Assembly: GCA_000697055.1 (NCBI GenBank)
Contig: JNDT01002389.1
Span: 1 to 62,153 of the forward strand
Origin: Saksenaea vasiformis B4078
Lineage: Eukaryota > Mucoromycota > Mucoromycetes > Mucorales > Saksenaeaceae
Reading direction: 5' to 3'
Length of the DNA: 62,153 bases
Shown here: in pieces, positions 45,882-56,813 of the stretch
Layout of the letters: each line of letters opens with the position of its first letter
Numbering within the stretch: the first letter of the stretch is position 1
Position numbers and translations under genes: made by a program
Notes under the pieces: model-generated
Database searches by the model: none
Seen by the model: the letters and a program-made list of their open reading frames with translations, nothing else
What the model was told of the DNA's origin: nothing

Positions 45882-46492
45882 ATGCCCAAAATCCGAACGC
45901 AACGAACGAAACGACCACCTCCAGGGTTTGAGGAAATTGAGCCAACCCTGGATGAATTTGCGCAAAAGATGAAAGAAGGTAAAAAAAGAAAGAATGCATG
46001 GCGATGACCCAACGTCCCTTTTACTCACGCACATCTATAAGTGGAAAATGAACCACATGAGGGAAAACGCATCGTGGAGGCATCATGGCCTATTTTCCGC
46101 ATCCACCATCAGCGCACACGTTACATTTATGACCTTTTCTATAAACGCAAGGCGATCTCAAGGGAACTTTACGACTATCTATTAAAATACAAGTATGCAG
46201 ATGCCAATCTCATTGCAAAGTGGAAAAAGGTAAAAGAAATAGAAAAAAAAGAGACATGAGAGAACCCGCCAAGACATGAGAGGGTCAACCCTAAGCCATA
46301 TGCTATGAATTAAAATTACTTTTATTATTTTAGCCTGGATTTGAACGATTATGTTGTCTTCGGTGTATCCAACCACGCGACACTAACTTCGGCACGACCT
46401 GCATTTGCCGTGTTCCCAAAGAGAAATTGGAGGAAGGAAAGGTTGTCGAATGTGTACACTGTGGATGCAGAGGCTGTGCTAGCGGTGATTAG
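45882..46492 (+). CDS. BUD31: BUD31/G10 splicing factor, 147 aa
   Basis: Three exons: 45882-45978, 46042-46229, 46334-46492. It is a component of the activated spliceosome (NTC-related). [58 protein letters not shown] and LIAKWKK are nearly identical to orthologues. The C-terminal zinc-binding Cys cluster is complete ([19 protein letters not shown]). Divergent from the mitochondrial carrier with 119 bases between start codons. Confidence 0.97.
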
Positions 46493-46591
46493 GGGAAAAA
46501 GCGAAATGAAGAAAGGAACGGCGAAAAAAGAAGAAAAAGGTTTTAATACATCTCATACAATAAAGCTGAAATATATATAAAAAAGGGCAGT

Positions 46592-47583
46592 TTAGGATGG
46601 AGACAATGCACAAAAGGATAGCCAAAACGTAACAAGGTCCTCGGGTTCATCGTCATGCAACACACGTTCGTCAACTTGCATCTCAAACTCGGTGAACCCT
46701 TCCGACTCTAACACATGGCGGAATTCGCGCAGACCGATGAACTGTTTGTATCCTCGCGACCCTCGCTTCACCGTAACGCTGTGATCGCTAACCACATGAG
46801 CACCGACCAACAGACCTCCAGGTCTAAGCAGCCACTTGACTTGTTGCAGGAACTCTCGTATTCGGTCAGGCGAATGAAAGAGATGGATTAGACTGCCGGC
46901 ATAAACGACGGCGGTCTGGTGATGATAGCTGCTCATGGTATCAACAAACGTCTCGTCAAACACGTTGCCAACGATAAATTGGATGGGAAGTGTTTCTCGA
47001 CTATCTCGACAGAGAGCATAACCGCAGTCAATATAATGTCTCGACCTATCTATCCCAACTAAATAATTGGCAGGATAACCATCCAACATGAGTTGCCGAA
47101 GATCAATCCCTGCAAAAAAGGGGTTATTTTTTTGTTATCGTGAGTTGTACAAATAACAATAATAATCATAATCATAATAATAATAAAACAAGGGATTCTG
47201 TCTTCCTTTTTTTTTTGTTATTACCTGCACAACAGCCGATATCGAACAACCAGGGAGATTGACCATACTTTCCAATACGTAATATCTTTTCATAAAAGAA
47301 CCGTCGGCACATTCTAGAATATGCAAACTTGAACTGGTCTATGCAACGGTAGATTGGACCTTCCTAACCGAAAACAGTGATTTTTGTTTATCAAGTTCCG
47401 GTCAGTTCCGTTATTTCCATTGGAGTTCTTCTATTGTAATTTTTTTTTTTTTTTTTTTTTTACTTGGCAAAGTTGATCACGAATGGTTTCTAAATGGAGG
47501 TGGAGTTCATCTTGATCCTTGATCCCGACATAGTCAGCATAGAACTGACTTGCCACCGAGTCAAAGGTTGTTGGTACAGACAT
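46592..47583 (-). CDS. class I SAM-dependent methyltransferase, 258 aa
   Basis: Three exons: 47464-47583, 47225-47363, 46592-47109. Motif I is LFDIGCCAGIDLRQL, interrupted by intron 2. An acidic residue after the second strand (LVGIDRS) would contact the ribose. Further landmarks are FIVGNVFDE, SLIHLFHSPDRI and VKWLLRPGGLLVGAHVV, as in a fungal methyltransferase family found near secondary-metabolite genes and elsewhere. No sign of a metabolite cluster is seen here. Substrate unknown. It converges on BUD31 with about 100 bases between stops. Confidence 0.88.
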
Positions 47584-48200
47584 TACAAACTACCCGCTTA
47601 AGCTCGGGTCGGACGGAAGAATACACCTCATTTTGCCATCCAATAAGATAACATACGTTCATACCTTTTCTATGTAGATTGTGACTGTCTCGAAAGTTCC
47701 CTTTGGATTTTCTTCTTTTCTGAGTGAGGGTTCTTTTATCGAAATCGGATGTTCTAGAAAGGAATAGCGTTGTACAAAAAAGAATTCGGGTCGATCACAT
47801 AATTTACAAAGGTCAGAAACAACGACGACGACTCCGTGTAGATCAAAGCGTAGGCCAATAAAACTTTGAATGACGCATGGGAATGTTGGGAATATTCGAC
47901 ACAATGAACTCCTACCTCGACCATTATCAAACATCCCCTGATCAACCTTTCTGTGTTATGGTGTATATGTATTATATGTGTATGTGGAGTGTGATTGTGT
48001 GAGTATGATTATGTGAGATGTTGAATCTATTATGTTTGTTTTCCCTTGCATACCCATACGCACATCCACACCCACACATACAATTCAAACAACAATAAAA
48101 AGACGGATTTTTTTCTCTTTCTTCACTCTTCATTTCCTTCCCCCCTTTTTCTTTTTGGTTGTGAAATAATAACTAAATAATATCATATAAAAAAACCATC
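47584..48200. other. divergent spacer between methyltransferase and calcineurin-fragment genes
   Basis: A GT-rich stretch (TGTGTATGT/GATTGTGTGAG) lies at 47955-48020. No trace of a phosphatase catalytic domain is present, which matters for the next gene. A CT-rich leader precedes its ATG. Confidence 0.6.
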
Positions 48201-48720
48201 ATGTCACTCGCTATTCTTAACGTATGTCAAGACGAATTGAACGTGTCGATGCCTTCTACTCTCTTGTCCAACCATCCCCGTCGACAAATCATTAAGAAAA
48301 AAGTCGTTGCGGTTGGTCGAATGTCGCGAACATTAACTGTCTTAAGAGACAATGCTGAATTGATCAAGCAATTCAAACAACTATCGGGCAAAAACACGCT
48401 GCCACCTGGAATCCTCGCTTTAGGCGATAAAGGTCTTCGAGATGGTAAAAAAAAAAAACAAACAAAAACAAACACACACACACACAAAAAAAAAAAAGAG
48501 AATAATAAAAAGAGATAAAAAAGATAAAAAAAAGAGAAAGAGATAAGTTGAATGAAATGCATAGCTAATTCTTTATGCAGCCATTGCAGCCCTGGGAGAA
48601 CAACAACAACAACCACAACAACCATCGATAAAACAACCTATGAAAGAACAAAAGATCCAATCCCGAATGGAACACCTCTCGCCAACCCCAAACATCAAAG
48701 TGTCTAGAGAACAAATCTGA
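48201..48720 (+). CDS. stand-alone calcineurin A calmodulin-binding/autoregulatory segment, 127 aa
   Basis: Two exons: 48201-48444 and 48581-48720. ATG context ACCATCATG. The N-terminus (AILNVCQDEL) matches the end of the calcineurin B-binding helix. RRQIIKKKVVAVGRMSRTL and TVLRD align without gaps to the calmodulin-binding segment of calcineurin A. Then NTLPPGILALG matches the autoregulatory LPSGVLSGG part at the same spacing. The phosphatase domain is absent, and the autoinhibitory helix is replaced by a Gln-rich linker. The C-terminus holds PNIKVS, which fits the PxIxIT calcineurin docking pattern. It may regulate calcineurin by binding calmodulin and the enzyme, or be a decayed paralogue. 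An intact ORF, intron and codon quality favour a functional gene; the role is inference. Confidence 0.8.
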
Positions 48721-49001
48721 TTTGTGTACAATAAACAAACAGCGTTTTGCTGGGCCAGTTTATCAATATAATAAACATATTCTTTTTTTTTTTTCTCTCT
48801 TCATATTTCCTAATTAAACTACATTTGGAAAAAGAATTCAAAGGCAACATAACTAACCGCGCCATATGACGCTCGGACCCTCTAAATGCATAAAGGGGAG
48901 GTCCTAAATATGAAAATGATTTTATTGATGCATTTTGTAATCATATCTTATGGGACCTTAGAAATGTAACATGGAGAATAAAGGGTTTGTAAAAAGTAAA
49001 A

Positions 49002-52000
49002 TTATGGATGGTCTGACTTCTTCTGTCGTTCCTCTGCTTCTTTTGCTCGAAGAAATTCTTGTTGTGCTTGTGCTTGTGCATGTTGTGCCTGTTGCGCCTG
49101 TTGAATTTGTTGTTGCAACTGAAGTGCGTGTTGAAATTGCGCTGCTTGAAATCGTTGTTGTAATTGTTGATGTTGTACAGCAAAAAGTGCCGCCGAAAGC
49201 CCACTATTCGATGCAACAACCGCGCTGGCCAACTGCTGCGGAGAAGGTGTGTTTTGATTAATGGCTGGACTACCTAGTATTTGAGGTGGTTGTGGAGATC
49301 CTTGACCTCCTGCCCCACCCGTCCCTGCTGCTCCTCCTCCTCCTCCTCCCGCTCCTCCTGCCCCGCCGCCCGCTCCTCCTGCTCCTCCTCCTCCTCCTCC
49401 TGCGGCTGCTGCTGCTGCTGCCGCCGCTGCTACTTGAGCTTGAGCTTGTGCCTGAGCCTGTGCTTGGATTTGAACCTGAGCTTGGATTTGAGCTTGAGCT
49501 TGCGCTTGCGCTTGAGCTTGCGTTGCTGCAGCGTTACGCATTTGAAATTGAGCCAGGTACCGCTGCAGTTGAGCTTGCTGGCTAGGGGCCAGTTGTGGAA
49601 TTGCGTATCCCATCTGAGCGAGCTGTGCCGCAACAGCCAAGGTGTTAGCCGAATTGGCATGCATCGTAACTTGATGAGGAGACTGAGTAGGACCTTGTTG
49701 AGGGGGGACTGGAGAGGCTACTTGGGAAGCTTGAGGTTGTTGTTGTTGTTGCTGTTGCTGTTGTTGTTGTTGTTGCTGTTGCTGCTGTTGTTGCTGCTGC
49801 TGTTGTTGTTGCTGTTGCTGTTGCTGTTGTTGTTGCTGTTGTTGTTGTTGCATAAAGTCGGCAGTCGTGGTCGGTGAATGAGCTGTCTCTGTGGATTGAA
49901 TCAATGATGTTTTGTGTTCAAAGCTATGCTTACCTTGGGGTTGTGATACAGGCACGACATTGGCGAATCTCTGGATTGGTGCTGATACAGGTGGCCGTGC
50001 TTGGCCCGGTGCTTGGCCTGCAGCCATAAGCATTTGATGTTGTCGTAGTAGATGTAATTGCGCGGCTGGATATCTATTTAACGGAAGTCCTGCTGTACCT
50101 TGATTCGTTGGAATCTGTGGAGGTCTTGCAACACCGGCAGATGATGCAGTCATTACACGATTGGCAGCTGCAGCTGCAGCCGCTGCAACGGCAGCAGACG
50201 ATGCTGTGGGAGTAGGTGGAGTTGCCGCGCTTGTACCTGTCGCTGCAGGACGAGGTTGCGTCGGTACTTGTGCGTGTTGCAGTGGCACACCGCCAGGATG
50301 TGAGGCTCGAGCAACACCCTATTTTGTTTCACACATAAATAAAGGATCTGCGTGTTATACACAAACGATAAAGGAAAAAAAAAAAAGAGAGAGAGAGAGT
50401 TGGACTTACGTTTGCAGGCTGCGCACCTAGCCCATACTGACGTTGTTCTAATAATGCTTGGGCCATTTGTCGATCACGCTGCGCCTTATGTATACTCATC
50501 TCCATTGCTGTAGGTAGACGTTGACCCGTGCTACTCATACCATATGTTTCGATGGTGCTGCGTGGAGGAGCAACAGTACCTATAAAGAACCGTTCAACCA
50601 AAACTTTCCATTCTTCTATTTCTTCTGCACTAACTGGATGTTCTCTGCGACTCTTCACGCTTTTTCTGCGTCTTCTTAATCGCCTCGAAAATATTGTACT
50701 GTCGCTGTCGCTTTTTCGCAGAGTCGAATTTGAAAAGGGCTTGGCGTTTTGATAAATCTTTTTTCAATTTGGCCACATATGCTAAATGAGACAAAATGTC
50801 AGTACACCCCGCGCCGTCCGTCTACATGAATTTTTCTAATTTTGCATTACCTGAATTGACCTGGCCAGACAACGACGTTAGATTATTTCGCTTCCAATGC
50901 TCATGGCATTCCCACGCTGTTCGTCGTTCACCATTGATGGGTGTACGGATGGTGTTGAAAGCGTCGCAGATCAGCTCCCAATTGAAAGAGTACTGCAATA
51001 TTAACGATATTAAGCATACATCGTCTTCCTCCGACCATGCGCTTGATGACCGTTCGCCACTCGATGGTTGAGGCGTAGCAGGCTGTTGTGCAGGGATATC
51101 TTTGAATCTCTTTGGCGCAAAAAGCGCTATATCCGTTATAAGTAACGGCAGCCCTGACCTAAGAAATAGTACTTACGTGAAAGGAGTGGTGCAGAGTCAT
51201 AGCGCTCATGTCTCGGTAAGACCTTAACCTCCTTTTTATCTTCTTCTTCGTCGTAGATAGCGATTTGCTGACCATCGATGGTACGCTTGCGACTCAGACG
51301 CTGAGGCTTCTTGAACTTGATCTTACGTGTCGACAGCTTGGAGATAGGCACAATTCTACCGTATTCAGCTTCGTCAAAGTAGGGGTCGTTCGCATCTGGC
51401 TTGGGTGGTTCGTACAGTAATAACTCGGGAAATGCAGCCTCGATGTTGAGATCCCCAAATTCCTCCTCCGACAGCACCAGCGTCGGCGTATCCATTGACA
51501 AACTTTTGACGGCTGCTCTTATTTTTTCAACTATCTCCATCGATAGCGTTGGTGTCTCCCCTTCATCGTCAGCTGGCGTAGGTGTTTCAGATTCTCTCTG
51601 CTTGGATGTATCTTGAGCTTTTGTCTCAGCACTCCGTGATTCTCCTTCCTCTAAAGATGGCATAGTCGATATATCCGCAGACTGCTGCTGCTGCTGTGTC
51701 CCAGTAACTGATGCCGTTTCAACGGGTTCCACTACGGCCGGACTTTGTTTTTCAGCAACTTCACCTGATGGTGCTGCGCCCATTTCACCTAATGCCGACT
51801 GCATCTCCCGCTCTGAAACTGACGGTTGCACATCCATAGGCACGCTGCTATCTTTGTTTGTCAATGCTGCTTCCCCTTCTGCTACTGTGTCCTCTTCCAT
51901 ATACTCCACCGGAGGAGGTATAATAGTCTATAGAAAGCCTCAGTACCAATCCCGACCTTATAGAAAAAGACAGTACCTTCACACAAACAGAAGATTTGTC

Positions 52001-53401
52001 TTCAGCACGATGCCATTCCATGACTGCCTTAGAGATCATAAACGCGCAAGCAATCTTCCACTTTCTCTCCTCCTTGTAATCCGTTCTCATCCATTTCTGT
52101 ACAAGTGTTAGCGTATCTATCGAGGGCCATGCCTTGCTATACCATTTCATCCAGCAAAGAGTCCCAATGCGTCTTCGTACGTGGCACTGATTTTTGCCGT
52201 CTCAACTGGCGAAAACTCCACATATTCGATTTTTTGAGATTTTCGATGCTTTGAATCGTTTTGATCGATTTGAGTTCATCACGAGCGAGCTATAAAGATG
52301 AGTAACAGAATAAACCATACTAACGAGCAATTTACCATCCAGTCTCGCGTCGTCAAGACCTTCCGTGCCGTCTGTAGTGATTTGTACAATGGCTGCGCAT
52401 TTGCCCTCAATTGCCAGGCGTATAGATCCAAACCGCCAAACTTGTCACCGCGGCGATCGGAGAATTTATGGCCATTATAAGTAAGGATCGGATAGTTCTT
52501 TGAATCGGAACGCCGCAGAAAAGGTGTTGTCGTCCGCTGTGGTGCTCGTCGTGTGTTATTTCGTACAGGCACCTCTGGTGGTGCAGAAGTCTCGGTAGGT
52601 GTGGTTATATTTGATTTTTCTCTTTGAGGTGTCGACAGTGTATCAATCTCTTTATTCTAGATGGCGAGTTTTCAGCATACTTCCCCCTCCCCATCGCATG
52701 TGGAGCCACAGTTTACTTACATCAAGACCTGCAAGGATCTCTTCAACACTTTTGTGACGGATAGCTCCACTGACTCCTCGGGTTACCATCCGCGCCGGAG
52801 GTGGCGGCATACGCCGGGCCAGTTTCTTTGTGGGGTCGCCCGATCTATCCTCTTGTCTTTGTGTTTCGGAAAGGGTATCTTGTAAGATCTCTTCCGTAGC
52901 GGTTGCCCCTTCAGACGGGGTTTCGGGTGATAAACTTGGGATGCTGCATCAATAAACTTTCTTACTCCTCCGTTTCACAACGCCATCTTTTACCTCAGCT
53001 TATGTTTATCGAGAAAGTTATTCCATTTCTCGGTGTCAAGACTTGTCACGTCGCTATCTTCCAGAAAATCCATCACACCATCACTACCACCCTCTTTTTG
53101 GCCCATGATCACAAAAAGCTCCTTCAGTAACGCCTCTCTATGAGAAGCAATCAATCTAAAAGAGATGTTTAATTTCATCTGTCTTTCGTGATCCATGTCA
53201 AGGCTTGCCTTAGTTTTTCTTTTCTGACTTCTTCGGCTTGTATGCGCAGTTCTTCAATATTATTCTGCAGCAGCAATCATTAATATATCTTTTCTACTAT
53301 ACCAGCAAAACTTCGCTTACTAATGGAGCAGAGCTATGTGATTTTTCAGCGGTTGGACTTCCTTGCCCTATTGTCGCATGATTCGAGATATCCGTAGCCA
53401 T
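49002..53401 (-). CDS. EAF1: NuA4 acetyltransferase scaffold Eaf1/Vid21, 1256 aa
   Basis: Twelve exons: 53321-53401, 53209-53264, 52994-53155, 52721-52943, 52336-52656, 52143-52289, 51977-52096, 51177-51927, 50851-51126, 50635-50781, 50410-50579, 49002-50318. Order: N-terminal coiled coil; RRMPPPPARMVTRG with SGAIRHKSVEEIL; HSA domain (HWDSLLDEM...KWMRTDYKEERKWKIA), which holds actin and Arp4; acidic region; YGRIVPISKLSTRKIKF; SANT domain (YSFNWELICDAFNTI, RRTAWECHEHWKR); QYNIFEAIKKTQKKREE; long Gln/Ala/Gly-rich tail. Eaf1 is the NuA4 assembly platform. Intron 2 uses a GC donor (AG|GCAAGC). A 45-base in-frame segment (49889-49933) has splice signals and may be an optional intron. Confidence 0.92.
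49737..49850. repeat. CAA/CAG repeat coding about 38 glutamines
   Basis: A mixed CAA/CAG tract on the minus strand lies in the last exon of EAF1. The mixture of codons suggests selection for the amino acid run rather than recent pure-repeat slippage. Confidence 0.9.
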
Positions 53402-55124
53402 AATCTACCGCATACACCGCGCTTGAAAGGAAAGTTGTATCGGGTTGCAATTCTTTTATATGGAAATAACCTCTGCTCGCGCAGCCAGAAATGTTGTTTC
53501 CTCGCTAAAATGCTTCTAATCCTTCTTTTGACTCGATGGTAGTTGGATGACAAGACGTAGAATGAACGAAAAAGTAGCGTTGAATAGAGATTTTCGCGCG
53601 TCAATGGAGGTAATGGAGTTGGTCTAATCGTCTTTGTAAGTCGTAGCAAGCGATCACAGACTAGTATGTGTATGCACTATCAATGATGAACTTAGCAACA
53701 ATATCCTCGGAGGATTCCTCATTCTCCCACACTCCGTCAATGACTATCCAAGCCACCTCATCATGAAGTACTCCACCTCATTGCTCAGTCATCGTTCTAC
53801 CAACCCTACTCAACACACCTTTTTTTGGTAAAACGAAACGGGAGAAGGGATGTCACTGCAATAGTAATAAATCTTTTCTTTCCGTGAAATTCAGAATGAT
53901 TCAAAACATTGAAGGTCAAAATGTGCGGAAAAAAAAGGCTGCTTTTCTAATAGAGGCTTTCCCAAACACGCTCCGAACCCCGTTTCAATTATTAAGAAAA
54001 AAAAAAGGATCATGCCTACCTTGAAAGGAGAATTGCGCAATGATCTCTTTCGTGTGTGAACCTTCCCGTGTTTTGCTTCGTAGAGCCCATTCGCAGTCCT
54101 CTTGCCCAGTAAAGATCCACGTGATCCCTCTTTGGCCTCTTCTTATTAAGCCTAATAATTTTGCAAGAGATGGATTATAGGCCGAGTAGAGGTTAGCTAT
54201 TGCCAAATGGCTGCATGTATCATATGCATGTATTATAATAAGCTTACTGCGTACGCTCGATAGGACGCCACAGGATAAGTTATATTTGAGCACAACGTAA
54301 TCCCTCGACTATGCTTGAGAAAAGAGTTGAATACACCCACAATAGTTCCCGAATCATTCTAAGAAAGCATGATAGAAAAGATAGTCAAGCAATCACCCTT
54401 GACTTAGCGTTTCTTTTTATTAAAGGGCAAGAGCCATAAACCGCCGTGGAAGCGTCACACCAGTGTACAACAGCAATATCGCTTGTCCGTAAGTTTAGAT
54501 GAAAGATCGTTTTCCACGTTGCAAGAACGTCTTGGGGCCAAATGAAGAAGATTATTAGAAACTGTCGCCCATTTATCAAGTCAATGCTCGAGATAGTATC
54601 GTTAAGGCTGAGCGATTTGTTTGCAAAACCAACGCCAGAACTGAACATGTATTTACATTTGCTAGTTGCATCAACGGTTGGCACATTTTCATAGAAGCTC
54701 CAGAGTGAAACATGTCTGTGTATGTACCGGAAGGCCAAGTTGCTGCGGGTTGTTGAGATTCTCATTGCAGACTTCTCTAATGTATGTTTACTTCATACGT
54801 GAAGAATAATTTCTATCCACTGGCGATGATCACCATTGTGTCTGGCGCACTAAATGTGGCAGCGATAGTTCAAATTAGCAGGACTTCCGTATGGGAAATT
54901 TGAACGGCCTGCTTGAGGCTATCATGAGAGCCCATCACAGTCTACGCTTCCCTGGGTGCAGTGTGCTGTCTCAGTTTTTCTCCCACGCCTTTTTCTTTCT
55001 CTTGGTTAATATTCAACGTGACCCAATGCATCAGAAAAAAGTACATGACTAGTATTATTATCTTGTATTTGTGTGGTGCATGTGAATGAAATTAGGATGA
55101 TGCAACTTGGTGAATATTTGGTCG
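53402..55124. other. 1.7-kb stretch with an unresolved minus-strand gene candidate
   Basis: Between the EAF1 start and the ERT1 end. The first 280 bases are probably the EAF1 promoter. Protein-like minus-strand frames lie at 53690-54765 (see next entry). Nothing is recognised from 54770 to 55124. Confidence 0.5.
54248..54765 (-). CDS. candidate partial gene, product not recognised
   Basis: ATG at 54765 opens 123 codons to 54397, where GTGATT could start an intron ending TTTCTTAG. Joining to 54248-54358 adds 37 in-frame codons (starting NDSGTIVGVF) up to a GTAAGC donor. Beyond that two different frames are both open (54020-54141), and I could not fix the join. A plausible last segment lies near 53690-53790 (VAWIVIDGVWENEESSEDIV then stop). 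Composition is protein-like. It may be an intact multi-exon gene or a decaying one. Confidence 0.35.
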
Positions 55125-56813
55125 TTATCTAGTGGTACTGGCACTCAATATGGGAAGAAACTAACAGAGAGGATGAGAATCGCTTCATGCAACATAATTT
55201 GACAACTTACATTGCCTACTACTACGCTCGGGAGATCGAAAATATCGCGTTTGATAGTAAAGCAGAAACTGCAGGGCACAGGTCTGTATGTTGGGCTCAT
55301 GAGAATGACGGACATGAAAACAGCTGATTCGGCCGAATCAAACGCATGCATCGAGTACTTTTCCCAGTATTCGACCACTGATCCGTTATCCATAAGCTTT
55401 AAAAGCCCCCTAATTAGATATACGATGGGTGATCCATAGATAGCATACCTCGTAAATATAAGTTTTCTTCCCGAGCAAGGCTTCCTTGCTCCATTGTGTC
55501 AACAGGGAAAATTCTTTGCCTACAAGCACGATTTCTCCTGTCCTTCGCCATACCACTGTGGGCGTTCCCGAAAAGCTGATTAGCTTTTCAAATTCCTACA
55601 CCGTGCTGAGCCGCGTTGAACCATGGTGTGTAGCTGTCTTTACCAAAAGTGTACGTTGTACACACTTCTCCATGTATGTCAAATCTTCCTCAGTGAGATT
55701 GGCAACCATTGAAATAAACGAAGGACGGAATAATGCAAGCGCACGACTAATCCGCATCAGATCCTGACGGCCCATCCTATAGCCCAATTAACGTTTGTCG
55801 TTATCCGATAACGACATACCTTTGCTTTACGTGTTGTATCAGATAGTGATACCCTTCTGCATGATTATACGGCTTCTTTACTCTGGCATAAATCTCATCT
55901 GGCGAATTTCCAATGCCTTTCCGCCGTTTTACTATTTTGTGCACTGTGCTACTCGCCTCTTCTGTCCTCCTCGTCTCTCCAGCTGTGTCGTACTGCGATG
56001 GATAGGATAACGTGTGCTGTCCGGGGGTTGAAGACTGCTGGGTGATTGGCGTGCTAGTTGGTTGTTCTAAAGCAGGAGGATGTTGTTGTTGCAAGCCGGG
56101 AATGCCGGCGTGCGTCGACGTTGTGCTCGATTGAGTATTGGAAACTTGTCGAAGTGTGTCAAGAACAGTATCTGTTGTCCATGGTGGAAAGACAAGATCG
56201 GAGCCGAACGTATTTTGCGTATACTCCTGGGAGGGCTTTTGATCGATATCACCGCTTTGTAGCATATTGGATAACATCCCATATTCCATGTTCGCTGATT
56301 CAGATCCAAAACCATGATTTCCAGCCAAATTCATCAGCAATGATTGATCGATACTAGGCGCTTATATAAATCGTTATTTGACACACACATTTTAGACTCC
56401 ATGCCGTACTTACAGACGCTAAAATCCTGTTCGAAAGAAAATGGTGGAGGCTGAGGTTTGTCATCTATCGCAATATGAATATCTATGGATTGCCCGTTGG
56501 TCAAGTACCATATTCATCGTCCTGTAAATATTTAGCTTTCTTCCTTGCGCCATCAGCACATGTATTTTGCAATCCACGTTTGATACACCTTTGACATGGA
56601 CGAGCTTAAGAAATGTATAGGTCACTATTCATCCCTCTTATTGAAGACATCGGAACTTACAATCGTCGCATGTTAAATGAGCCTGTAAAATCAATTAATG
56701 TGAGGATGAACGCCATATGCTGTACGCTTTATATTCACCTTTTGACAGTGAGAACAAGCTCGTGATGCTTTTTTTCTGCGCTTTTTACCGTCTATATCAG
56801 ATGTTTGCGACAT
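55125..56813 (-). CDS. ERT1: ERT1/RDS2-type Zn2Cys6 transcription factor with PAS domain, 428 aa
   Basis: Nine exons: 56739-56813, 56661-56682, 56509-56604, 56414-56464, 55820-56360, 55644-55776, 55449-55595, 55211-55396, 55125-55160. The zinc cluster spans exons 1-3 with correct spacing: ACSHCQKAHLTC, then [18 protein letters not shown], followed by RKKAKYL. The middle is Gln/Ser/Thr-rich. The C-terminal PAS-like region holds [53 protein letters not shown] residues and [17 protein letters not shown]. This family controls gluconeogenesis and growth on non-fermentable carbon in other fungi. Exon 2 is only 22 bases. The GTACTT donor of the 44-base intron 3 is needed to avoid a stop. Confidence 0.93.

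Noticed and set aside
49281..49877. 198-codon plus-strand frame rich in leucine
   Set aside because: It is the antisense of the CAA/CAG glutamine tract of EAF1.
50410..50658. Apparent frameshift in EAF1 near 50640
   Set aside because: It is resolved by a 55-base intron (50580-50634; GTTAGT...CTTTATAG) that restores the frame and gives a continuous protein.
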